Below the pieces are notes generated by a model. That model was not told the origin of the DNA. It worked only from the letters and a program-made list of their open reading frames with translations, and searched no databases. Source: Hermodice carunculata (taxonomy: Eukaryota; Annelida; Polychaeta; Eunicida; Amphinomidae). From it: DNA of 64,000 nt. Below, piece by piece: positions 1 to 10,101 of the stretch. The translations under genes were made by a program, and so were the position numbers. Each line of letters starts with the position of its first letter. The stretch's first letter is position 1. The stretch lies in NCBI GenBank assembly GCA_964020975.1, contig OZ026619.1, forward strand, positions 95,588,804 to 95,652,803. Direction: 5' to 3'.

Positions 1-239
1 TGACAGCATTGCTTACCCCTTTCACTGTAAGTAAGTTGGCTAAATTCCCGGAGAGCTATCTCAAAGAACCTGATTTTCTAATTGAGAAGTTCTCAGTTGG
101 CGTCTGACTGATTTACTAGTGCGACTACTCAGGTTATGATTGTAAGAACCTTAGATCAGCCCTAGAAAATGGGCATGTTGTAGACAAGAAATAAGAGAAA
201 GACCTGGCTGCAGGGCATTTTGCAGGTTCATTCAGTGCT

Positions 240-707
240 AAGCCTTTCAGAGAATTTAAATTTTCACCTCTAGGCATGGTGCCCAAGAAAACCCTAAATG
301 AATTCAGACTCTTACGCCACCTGTCTTTTGGCCCAGGTAAATCAGATACATCTGGTAACCAGGGTATATCTAAGAAAGAAGCCACTGTACAATACGCAGG
401 GATTGATGATACTGTTCACCTCCTGAAATGGTTAGAGCCTCAAGCATTCATGGCTAAAAGTGACTTACAAAATGCTTTCTGTATTTTGTCCATGCATCCT
501 TGTGGATACCCACCTTTGGGCTTCAAATGGTATGGGAAGTTTTATTATGACTGTGCCATACCGTTGGGATGCTCTGTGGCATGTAAAGTTTTTAAGGCCT
601 TAAGCAGTGCTTTGCAGTGGATTGTAACAACCAAATTTGGGGTATCTGCACTGGCAAAGGTGATAGATGATATCCGTTTCATTGAATCATCACTGCAAGC
701 ATGTTAG
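240..707 (+). pseudogene. DIRS reverse transcriptase region (fossil)
   Basis: The translated segment has the typical DIRS RT opening (SPLGMVPKK, then EFRLLRHLS), the block AKSDLQNAF corresponding to the AKTDI..AFR block of the family, LGFKWYGKFYYD, and a PLGCSVACKVF block equivalent to the PMGCS..C..F block. This spacing and wording are distinctive for DIRS/PAT-type RT as opposed to gypsy, copia or LINE RT. It belongs to the element covering 1-2500 and is not expected to be functional. Confidence 0.85.
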
Positions 708-779
708 AAGTGTACATTTTTTGTCCTTTGTGAGGAACTGGGTAACCCTATTGCATATGAGAAAACCACGGGTCTGAGT

Positions 780-1240
780 AAGGTATTGGTTATTCTGGGC
801 ATGGAGCTAGACTCAATTCAAATGGAGTTGAGGCTGCCTTTGGACAAAATATCCAAGTGTCAAGAGCAATTAAACCTACTTCACATAGGCAAAAAAGTAA
901 CCCTTAGAGAGATGCAATCTCTAATTTTCCTGTTGAACTTTGCATGCATAGCCATTCCCAGTTGGGCATTCCTTTGTCGCATGGTTAACTTGACAATTGG
1001 CATCATAATGCCCATCACTTTGTTATTTTGAATAAGGAAGCTCGAGTGGACATGGTATCTTGGCTTTCTGTATTTTGTCCATGCATCCTTGTGAATATCT
1101 CAATCTGTTTAATGGGAAAACAATGTTCATGGAGGAAGCATGGGTTTCAAGCAACACCATTTGTCTTCTTACTGACGCAGCCGGTGGGTCGCATGGGGGG
1201 AGTGTCTTCCTGAGGTCTTGTTATTTATTTATGGAGCCTT
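780..1240 (+). pseudogene. DIRS RNase H-like region (fossil)
   Basis: The segment after the RT contains VILGMELDS and LREMQSLIFLLNFAC, which match the RT-thumb/connection region of DIRS elements (LG..LD, and L..L..L.GKLNFAC), followed by LTDAAGGSHGG, matching the first acidic motif of DIRS RNase H (TDAA). It lies directly between the RT and recombinase parts, supporting one collinear element. Only partial conservation is visible. Confidence 0.7.
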
Positions 1241-1939
1241 CCCCACATCATGATTCTCTTACAACATTGTTTTCTTCAAACTGTATCCTATCGTAGTCGC
1301 AGTGCACGTTTGGGGCTCTCTCCTCAGGAATCATTTTATCCTGTTTTTTTACTGACAATGACTCTCAGCCATATAATTAACAAACAATCTTCCAAGCAAC
1401 CTGTAGTTATGGCAGCCATACGTTGATTAGTGATGACATGTCTATGCTTTAACATATGTTTCTGTGCCAAGCATTTGGCATCACAGGCTAATGCAGCTGT
1501 GGATACTTTATCTTGCTTTCAGGTCACAAGATTCAAACAGTTAGTGCCAGATTGTCTGTATCAACCAACCAAGGTCCTTGAGCACCTGTTACCAGACAAC
1601 TTTTCCAAACTATTGAACTGCTTACCAAAGCTTCTTTAGTCCCTCAACTTCAACAACTATTTGCAAGGGTGTGATCTCAATTTCATGAGTTTCCAATAGC
1701 TTTTGGCTTAGAAAGTACATTCCCTGTAAGCACAACTGGAAATGCTCTATATGTTGCATACTTATTTAATAAAAGAATGTCTCCTGAAACTATTTCTATA
1801 CATCTGTCCACAGTCAGCTTTTTGCATAAACGCAACAAAGTTTTTTTTTTGGGGGGGGGCACAGAAACTAGTTGTAGGTGCATCGAAACTTAAACATGCA
1901 GACATGCGTCTTCCTATTACACCACAAAGTCTGTCTTAA

Positions 1940-2450
1940 TTGCTAGATGCTGTAGACATCATCTTCCCAGGTTACATAAAAATCCTAATGCAGACAATGT
2001 ATAGTTTTGCCTTTCACACTTATGCTAGAGTTTGCGAAATTACTAGCTCGGGTCCTGTTGGCATTAAAAATGTGCTCCAGTTAGATAGCATCACAGTAGT
2101 GATGGCACAAAACCAGCCTATGGAGGTCTGCTTTCGTGGCTTCAAACATAATTTGTCAGGGCAGCCCCATTTCATTGCATTTAAGAAGACCTCATGCAGA
2201 CATTGTCCAGTGCAATTACTCAGCAGGTTTCTCTGTCTGCGTAGTTCTCAAGCAGGACCATTGTTCTGCAAAGTGTCTGGAGGTGGCATCTCTTTACACA
2301 GTTTTGATGCTAAATTGAAGATCTGCTTGCTATTTTGCAGTCTTTCTAGTGAGTTTTGCAAGGGTCACAGCTTCCACTTTGGTGCTGCCTCCCATGACGC
2401 AGCACAAGGTGTCCCTGACTGGCAGATATGCCTTAGAGGTTGCTGAAAAA
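1940..2450 (+). pseudogene. DIRS tyrosine recombinase region (fossil)
   Basis: The reading contains an arginine block (YARVCEIT) and a later GHSFHFGAASHDAAQGVPD block. These match the first arginine of the catalytic set and the HxFRxGAA(T/S)xAA.xG.PD box of DIRS tyrosine recombinases. The segment lies downstream of the RT and RNase H-like parts, the known DIRS order. A DIRS recombinase would integrate a circular DNA intermediate; this copy is a fossil. Confidence 0.75.
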
Positions 2451-2796
2451 GCGATGCTTTCAAGAGGTACATTCGTACCATTACTAATTTATACTTAGTT
2501 ATGCTTACAGGTTAGGAATGGTGCACTTCACATTCATTAGAAGCTTCACATGTCTGTTTGTGCTGATAGGCTGAAGACTATTTGGCCAGAAATCCTAAAT
2601 GGTATTCAGTGAGGACATGATGTATTTATCAACAAACGCCAAGGTATATATACAATTCTTAATAGGTTGTTATACTTGTAGAAAGTTACAGATCTGATGA
2701 TCATGTATCAACAATAGGGCTGCTCGGGCACTCCACATCATCAACAATGGCCTTCATTAAAGACCACTGCACTTACATGGTTGCGAACACAGATCT

Positions 2797-3240
2797 CCAG
2801 TTTGGGCTGGTGATCTTTCCATACATCTTCAATGATTTGGATAAATAGGAGGTTGCTGCCTTGTGTTGGGTGCCAGTTTGTGCTGGCAGCCTTGAGCGAA
2901 TTACTAGAGCTTTAAACAATCATGTGGGTAGTTGCCAGTTTGCACTGAAAACTGTTTGCATCTAGTTGGCTCATGGTATGGCTGCCAGTTTGTGCTGACA
3001 GCTGTGTGCACCTTTGGATAGACTTGAACAGTAATGTGCGTGGTCGCCTGTCGCCAGTCACCAGTTTGTGCTAATGCTGGTCATATACATTTTGATCATG
3101 ATGTGGTTGTCAGTTTGTGCTGGCAGCCGTGTGCACCTTTGGATGGACTTGAACACTCGCATGGGCTTGCCAGTTCATGCTGGTGTTGTTCACATACATT
3201 TAGCTCACGGTTGGTTGTTGTCATGTTGTGCTGGAAAATA
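2797..3240 (+). repeat. Degenerate minisatellite built on a CCAGTTTGTGCTG core
   Basis: A core close to gccagtttgtgctgg recurs near 2797, 2872, 2932, 2983, 3061, 3110, 3168 and 3218, spaced about 50 to 78 bases apart. A longer phrase (gtgtgcacctttggat followed by gacttgaac) appears twice about 126 bases apart, suggesting a higher-order unit of two cores. The array is diverged and therefore old. It follows the DIRS fossil, but no link between them is shown. Confidence 0.75.
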
Positions 3241-3249
3241 TGTGCTTTG

Positions 3250-4620
3250 AATGGGCTTGACAATTGGGAGTTTCTGGCCTAAAAGTGTGGAAGGCCATAT
3301 CAATATACTGCCTAATGGATGGGAACAATATGTAGGCAGTAATTGAACTTTCTACCAATGATTATGGACACTATCAATCCAGAGGATCAAAACTTTGTGC
3401 TTGTGATTACCTTCACAGGGCCGTATGCAATAATAACTAATTTAAAATTGCATTGATACTGCAGATCCTTTGGGTACATTGATATATAGGTATCCTGCTA
3501 CTATTCATTGTGAATCTTGTGCTTATTTTAACTTGACACATAGACTCTTTCATTAATAACGGGTACACATTTGTGGTACCTTTTCATAGTAATCATTCCA
3601 ACTATGCCAAAGTGCAGCATTATGTTAGTTTACAGCTGAAATGGATAAGGATGTGTTTGAAACTTATGATTTAAACCATGTCCTATTATTTATTACAATT
3701 GATTCACTAAAATTTGAAAAAAAACTACAGGTCTGTGAATATGCACCAAATTAATATTTCATTCTCATTATATGCTTTGTTTCTGGGAAGAATATCATCA
3801 TTTATCAAAGACAAAAGACAATTTTTAAAATTTATTTTCCTTCTCTGGTTCCTCCCGAAGTTCCTGCAAAACGAGGGTACTTTCATAGTTGGAAGGTTTG
3901 ATTTATGTCGAGGTACTGTGAGGTGTGTCCAGATTTCCCCCTCACCGTTGCTACAAAATTATTTTTACTTATTTCATTCACTCTGGAAAATACTAATTTT
4001 GGTATTTCATTCACTTTGGCTACGACAGGTGGCCTCAAATAAATTAATCTTGGGCTATGGTTGTCGTACCTTTATCACACATAATATGTTTTAGTCTTTT
4101 TGTGCAAACTAACAGGAACAGATTGAGAGATTGTTTTGTATGGTCGGTATGGTAATGACTGGAACATAAATACATTTATTCCTAAGGATTTGACTAAAAA
4201 ATTGGTCCAATGTTACATATAGAGCTCATGCCCTGAGGCGAAATGGCAGGATTTAATCTTGCTACACCAAGGATGGTAAAATGTTTGTCAGAGAAAATGG
4301 TGCATGGGGTAACAATGATGGTGGTCAGATAGTGCAGATCTTTGAAGCCACTGATCTCAACAAATACTCTTCACGAGGTTGCATAGAAACTGTAAGACCT
4401 GCATCACTTAGCAGGAATGGCTGTCAATGAATTCCTAGAGCCAAACCTGTCTCTACTGACTATTATTCCTTCTCTGTCTTTGTGATTGCACTGCAATCAA
4501 ACATCTTGTTGCATGTCGACGTGACTTACCAGCTGACAGCAGTAATCCTTGCTCTGTTTATAAACATCAACATTGTGCTGATGCTTACCTAACATTTGCC
4601 TTTTTTATTTTTTTAGTGTT
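3250..4620. other. Unassigned stretch
   Basis: No recognisable gene. A plus-strand opening around 4270-4430 reads VRENGAWGNNDGG and YSSRGCIETVRPASL, which looks protein-like and could be a transposon remnant, but I cannot assign it to a family. The longest ATG-initiated ORF (3714-4094) is AT-rich with no recognisable motif. Confidence 0.4.
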
Positions 4621-4626
4621 TTTATG

Positions 4627-5195
4627 TGTGTTTAAACTTGAAGTGGTTCCATAGTTATATACCCTATGTCAATGTAATTGGGCGACTATGCCCCTATGAT
4701 AGATGCATCTATCATTGAAACACAGACATCTTGTGGGACTTGTATGATCACTTTCTTTTTCTTTTCTCATGTGAGTTTAAACTTAATTTTTTTTCTAAAG
4801 TTATACGGCATATGTCAGTGTAATAGCGCGATTATGCCCCTATGATAGAACCATCTATCATTGAAACACAGCCATCTTGTTGGACTTATATGATTACTTT
4901 CCTTTTTTTCTTTACTTTTTCTCTGTTTCTTTTCTTTTTTTTTTTACTGTACATGTGTGTATTTAAACTTGACCTGGTTCTATAGCGTGATTAAATCCAT
5001 TTGATCATCCAATTATCAGTGAAATACAAGCATATTGTAGGACTTGTATGATTCTTTTATTATTATTTTACTGTGTGCATGTATGTTTGAATTTGACTTG
5101 ACTCCATAGTTATATTTGCATTATAGTTTATATTGGCTATCATTGAAACACAGACGTGTTGTGGGACTTGTGTGATCATCTTTTCTAGTGTGTTC
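4627..5195 (+). repeat. Four-copy degenerate tandem repeat
   Basis: Four successive units begin near 4627, 4770, 4955 and 5079, each opening with a form of tgtgtttaaacttga. They continue through a ccatagttata phrase and a tatcattgaaacacag phrase to gggacttgtatgatca. The first two share an extra cgactatgcccctatgatag block that is reduced in the third and fourth. Unit lengths vary (about 117 to 185 bases) mainly through T-rich expansions between units. No coding potential is visible. Confidence 0.9.
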
Positions 5196-5735
5196 CTATG
5201 TCAGAATTTTGAATCCTTACATATCTGTAACATGTGTGGATTATCATCCCGTTTCGGATCATTCTGCGTTTAGTTTACCCTATTTTTAGTACATTGTTTC
5301 TTTATCTGTAGCTTTGGCATTGTTACAGGCACCCATTCTTTCCATAATCAATACAAATTCAACTATTGTTTTCTTTGGTTATCACAATTTTGACCTCTTT
5401 TCAGGTGCAATTATTTTATATTTGCACTGTGTGGAGGGACAGTAGCCTCCCCCATATTAGCCTTATACCATAACATATGTCTTACGTTGCTGTGTCTTCA
5501 TGTTTTGTTTTGTTTTCTGCACTCTTCTGTGCTTTTGCTTATGTTACCTTACATGTTTTCTCAAAGACTGCGTTTTCCAGCATACAATGCGATATTCTGA
5601 TTCGGCTTTTCAAGAATACATTTGTTTTCAAAGATGGTTTTACGTTCCCATCTATATCTGCCAACACTTGTTAGTATACATGTCACGATTATAACTTTTT
5701 CCACTCCCTTATTTTCCTCATAGTCCTTTCCACAG
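5196..5735. other. No recognisable feature
   Basis: T-rich sequence between the tandem array and the pogo-like MITE. ORFs at 5477-5694 are short, hydrophobic and overlap in two frames, as expected of T-rich noncoding DNA. Confidence 0.5.
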
Positions 5736-5737
5736 TA

Positions 5738-6558
5738 CAGTCAGGCCGCCTTTAACCGTCACTTGATAATTCGGCACCCTTGAAATTCGGCAGGAATGAG
5801 CTATGAACGGATTTCCCCCATTGATTTACTGCATGATAATCCGGCACCCTTGAATTTCGTCATCAGCATGTTAATTGTAGAACAAAAGGGCTTTTTTCAA
5901 TGTTATTTGCCTCTTTAATCCGTCACTTGATATTCAATGGAGCATATACCTTGCAATAACATACCTTATTGCCCCGTACCGCAAAATCAACAATCACCTG
6001 ATGTGTTCCAAACAAGTTCCGAGTTGATAAGATTTAATTGTTCCAACCTTAAATGGTTAAATTTCATTGCAATGGCCAGAATCCAATGGGGGATTTTGTG
6101 GTGACGACGTAGCAAAAGTTCGGCGCAGAGAAGAAGAGTCAAAGATATGAAAAGTGAGCGCAGTAAACAAATAAAAGATTTCGGATTTCTTTGTGCCAAA
6201 ATAAGCTATTAAAGGCAAAATATGTCCAAATACGTGTGTGAGATATACATTAGGGTTGGGACATTTATGCCCGCTCGCTCCAGTAATTTTGAACGTAACA
6301 TTAACTGTACATATGGATATGAACACACTGAATAAAGTTTTTTTTCCCTATAATTTGCACGTTTCTTTTTTAAAATTTCATATGATTGGTAATACGGGTA
6401 TGTGATTATGTTTTTTATTTACTCATTGTTAGGTGCAAATTTGGTCTCTTATTCTTTATATATCCTGGTAATTATACTGTGATTTGTTAATCTGGCAGCC
6501 TTGCTAATCCGGCAAAATGACCAAAAACAGATGGTGCCAGATAAACACGGCCTGACTG
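5738..6558. mobile_element. Pogo/Tigger-like nonautonomous DNA element (MITE)
   Basis: The left end reads cagtcaggccg (5738-5748) and the right end reads cggcctgactg (6548-6558), its exact inverse. Both are flanked by TA (5736-5737 and 6559-6560), the expected target duplication for Tc1/mariner/pogo elements. Inside both ends, variants of aatccggca and aattcggcaccc recur in opposite orientation, a sub-terminal pattern typical of Tigger/pogo elements. The 821-base interior has no transposase-like ORF, so the element would depend on a transposase supplied in trans. It abuts the 5' edge of the LINE starting near 6561. Confidence 0.8.
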
Positions 6559-6626
6559 TATTACTTACCGAATATTCACGTAGTCTGAGACAAGTGACGG
6601 TTCCTATATTAAAGGTTCTCTCCATG

Positions 6627-6650
6627 AGCATCAATCCAAACCCTGGCCGG
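6627..6650 (+). other. 2A-like NPG motif at the start of LINE A ORF2
   Basis: The bases encode SINPNPGR immediately upstream of the endonuclease start (FSVCHANV). Many CR1-like LINEs have a conserved DI..NPGP sequence here, and some related elements use a ribosome-skipping 2A peptide with consensus D(V/I)ExNPGP. The core NPG is kept, but the leading Asp and final Pro are not, so a working 2A is unlikely in this copy. The relation to true 2A peptides is inference. Confidence 0.5.
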
Positions 6651-7560
6651 GTTGATAATCTTGTTATCAATAAGTTTTCTGTGTGTCATGCCAACGTAGG
6701 AGGCTTTAACTCTGATGTTAAACTTTAAGAAATAAGTGTCTCGGTGCAGTCTGAAAACTTTGAAGTTATTACATTATTCTAGTAGTGGCTCGATAGTACC
6801 TGCCCTGATGCATTATTGGCAATTAAAGGCTTTCAAACTCCATTACATAAAGATCATGAAACTGGTTTGGGGGAGGGGTTTCCTTGTATGTAAAAGACAA
6901 TCTACCTCCTGGAAGATGTGTGGAGCTGGAGATTCCCCGTAGTGAATGCATCTAGGCTGAAATTAGTGTCCCTCCTGGTGAGCTGTTCTTACGCATGTAT
7001 TATCGTCCACCAGGCCAATCTGCCACAGAAAGATACCTTTTTCTAGACAATCTACCTCATTCCATCTCATCTGCTATCGAACATAACCCTAAAATACTTC
7101 TTGTAACAGGTGAATTTAACGATCGCTGTCAAAGTTGTTATTATCCTGACACTAAAGTGAACTCAGACAGTGCCTCTCTGATCTTCTAGCACAAAAAACC
7201 TTCACCAGCTCATAACTGAACCTTTTCGTATGTCTGAGTACTCTGCTAGCCTGCTGGACCTCATGATAACCGGCTCCCCTGGTAATATTCTAAACTCCGG
7301 CATACTTCCTCTCATCTCCGCGTCACATTATTCTGAGGTTTTTTACTCTGTCTCTGTTACTTATTACAAGGATCGCCCCTTCAGACACTCTGTCTGGAAC
7401 TTTAAGGGAGCAGATTTTGATAACTTGAACAATGTAATCCAAAGTGCTCCCTGGGAAACTGGCCTTACAGTATTCGACTCCTTAAGTGACAATGTGTCAT
7501 ACTAGTCAGACCTTTTATTTGACACTTGTAAACAGTTTATTCCGTTCAACGAGGTCATTA
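6650..7560 (+). pseudogene. LINE A endonuclease domain (decayed)
   Basis: Recognisable blocks in order are FSVCHANV (domain start), a GGGVSLYVKD-like glycine block near 6870, MYYRPPGQS near 6995, LLVTGEFND near 7100-7123 (the GDFN block with D changed to E), and LLDLMITGSPG near 7250. A SASHYSEV block near 7320 stands where functional endonucleases have SDH, so the catalytic SDH appears lost here. The domain nicks target DNA in active elements. Several frame changes separate the blocks. Confidence 0.88.
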
Positions 7561-7899
7561 TTCGACCCAGGGACAAGCCTTGGATGACCTGTAACATTAA
7601 GAGGTTAACAAGGCAGTGCAATGGCACCTGCAATAGGTATAAGTGTGTGACTCAAAGTTTTGGCCCCAAACTCTCCTTACTACCAAAATTATTCAACTTC
7701 TCTTCCAATTAAATAAATGGAAATGAAATCTTACAGTGAACAGTATCAAAAACTCCATTCGTCTTTACTTCTGCTTGTGGTTGTGACAGACTAGGTAATA
7801 CCCTTCTAAAATACTTTGCCACCTCAATCTCACATTCTCTCTCTGATCTATTCAATCACTGTTTATCCAACTCAAGTTTCCCAAATACTTGGGAGAGGT

Positions 7900-9610
7900 C
7901 CAACGTGTGTCCCTTTTTCAAAAAAGTAATAAACAATCAAAGGAAAATAATAGGCCAATATCAATCCTGTGACATATCCCTTAAGTACTTCAGTGTTTAG
8001 TCTATAACATCCATAAGTATCGAAATTCAAACTATTGACTATCTGCCAAAAAGTGTAAAAATATAACAATTCAACTGTGAATCAACTTGTTCGCATATTT
8101 CCTACTCTTTACAGTGGGCTTGATTTGGCCACAGGGCTTGTATGGTTTTCCTGAACCTATCCAAGGGCTTTGATAGAGTCTGGCATGCTGGTTTAATATT
8201 CAAACTGAAAAAATGGAGCTTTTAAGATCCTGTCTTACGATTTATAGAAAGCTATTTTGAAATCAACTTCAAAGCGTCACTCTTGCAGGACAGACCTCTT
8301 CTTGGCTCCCCATAGAGGCTGGAGTGTCCCAAGGCTTGATCTTTGGCTCCCCACGTATCCTCGTATATTTAAAGGACATCACTGATAACATTACCTGTTG
8401 CATCCAACTATTCACAGATGATACTAGTATTCTTGAAATTGTCCATGAGCCAACTGCCACAGCTGAAAGCCTTAATTCTAATCTTGTAGAAGTCCATCTT
8501 AGGGGCAAGCTCAGGTGCATGACATTTAATGCAGCTAAATCAATTTCTGTAATGTTTTCATCTGAACAAAACAAGCCAGATCACCCACCCCTACTTCTGG
8601 GAAACACACCGATACCTGAGGCTGCTCAACATACACATCTTGGAGTTACACTTTTTGGCAATCTGTCATGGCATCAGCATGTAACACGCATTGTTAATAA
8701 AGGCAATCAATGGCGTGCCCTTCCACGCACACTCAAATACAAACTCTCTTGCCAGACTCTCACAAGGCCGTACACTATTACGATTCGTCCTATTCTCGAG
8801 TAAGGGTATGTCCTGTTTGACAATTGCACTGCAAACCTGTCACAATCTATATAAACTGTGCAGTGTGAGGCAGCCAGGATCTGCCTTGGCGCAACTAAAT
8901 ACACTGCACGTGTCTTACTTTTTGAAGAGCTTGGATGGCAAACTTTGTCAAATAGGAGGAAATACTTTTAACTCATTCTCTTATTTAAAAAGGTGCAATA
9001 GGTTGACTCCACGATATCTGCATGATCTGGTCCCCTGCAATGTTGCATTCACTACTGGACGTCTATTGAGAAATTGCTGTGAGTTATGCCAAATTAGGTT
9101 GACCACAAATCGTTTTGGCGAGTCATTTCTTCCATTTACTATTAACTTATGGTTTATTCTCGCTTTACCAATTCCAAGCCACAGTTTAAATCTAAATTAT
9201 ACTTATTGGTCTTAAATGTTGACAAAAAGTTCTCACGCGTCAAACATGGTAGTCATTTCCTGAACATATGCCACACGCAGCTGCGTCTTAACCTGTCTGT
9301 TTTAAATGCCCATCTACATCACGTCACTATCCTTCCAATCTCAACATGTGCATGCTCTCATCCTTCTGAAGATACAAAACGTTACCTTTTGTTCTGCCCC
9401 AAGTTCATGGTGCAAAGCGACCATCTCCTGTACACTGGGGGTGACTTACTTGCTCCAGGTGTAAATCCAACTCTTATAGTTCAGGATCCAAGTGATATTT
9501 TATTACATATTCTCTTGTAAGGTAGTGGTGATTTGCCAGACAATGATAATGAATACATCTTTGAGGCTGTTCCGACATTAATAGCAGAATCTAGACGTTT
9601 AATCCTCTAA
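7900..9610 (+). pseudogene. LINE A reverse transcriptase and C-terminal region (decayed)
   Basis: FLNLSKGFDRVWHAG (about 8140-8190) is RT block A (F.D.SKAFD), with the catalytic Asp replaced by Asn. LFTDDTS (about 8408-8430) is the RT block C catalytic pair, here FTDD. Downstream come AAKSISVMFSS, the thumb-like HTHLGVTL and ALPRTLKYKL, and a C-terminal Cys/His block CACSHPSEDTKRYLLFC (about 9347-9400). The region is split between at least three frames. It would have supplied RNA-templated DNA synthesis. Confidence 0.9.
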
Positions 9611-9971
9611 TTTGATATGCGATCTATGTGTAAGTTTTTATAATTTGGCATCAGTTGTATGACTCCTGTACAAGATGTGTGTTTAGTCTTCTGTTTCGTC
9701 TGGTGTGTATTTTATGTACTATTGTGTGATTTATATGTATTGGTGAGCCTCCAGATTACTTTACTGTAACTTTTAGGAAATCCAGTTGAAATAAATATGT
9801 TTATAATAAATAAGCATCACAGGCAGAGCCTTGTAAATAGCATATGAAGATCAGCCGATTGTATTGTAGATATTATACCTGATATCGATTAATGCTGGTT
9901 CAACGGATAGTTTCGATTCATCTAGAGACTCTTTAGACACATTAAGACGTGACACAAATCAGTACAAGGGC

Positions 9972-10101
9972 ACAATTGACATAACAAACTGATACTCTCT
10001 GCTATTATGTAGCCATACGCAGAACCCAAATTAGGTACAATCGACATAACAAACTGATACTCTCTGCTATTATGTAGCCATACGCAGAACCCAAATTAGG
10101 T
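9972..10101 (+). repeat. 65-bp tandem duplication
   Basis: Positions 9972-10036 and 10037-10101 are identical except for one t/c difference (acaattgac versus acaatcgac). There are exactly two copies and no coding content. Near-identity implies a recent duplication. Confidence 0.97.

Larger units (their letters stand above)
1..2500 (+). mobile_element. DIRS-order tyrosine-recombinase retrotransposon, broken fossil
   Basis: Three conserved parts occur in the order expected for DIRS/PAT-like elements: a reverse transcriptase region (about 240-707), an RNase H-like region (about 780-1240) and a tyrosine recombinase region (about 1940-2450). DIRS-type elements integrate with a tyrosine recombinase rather than a DDE integrase and lack ordinary LTRs. 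The left end lies outside the window, so any gag-like part and the 5' terminal repeat cannot be judged. I could not identify terminal or split direct repeats on the right side, so the right limit is approximate. The copy is clearly broken, with several interruptions, and looks moderately old. The family call rests on motif recognition without a database search. Confidence 0.85.
6561..9815 (+). mobile_element. LINE A: CR1/Jockey-supergroup non-LTR retrotransposon, decayed, nearly full length
   Basis: The order is: NPG-containing N-terminal motif (6627-6650), apurinic-type endonuclease (about 6650-7560), linker, reverse transcriptase (about 7900-8800), RT C-terminus with a Cys/His motif (to about 9610), and an AT-rich 3' UTR ending near 9815 with aataaata repeats. 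Frames shift repeatedly and stops are frequent, so the element is dead. LINEs of this group move by target-primed reverse transcription. The RT active-site style (FTDDTS, equivalent to F/YADDTS) and the C-terminal wording fit CR1/L2/Jockey rather than RTE or L1. The exact clade is not resolved. Confidence 0.93.
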
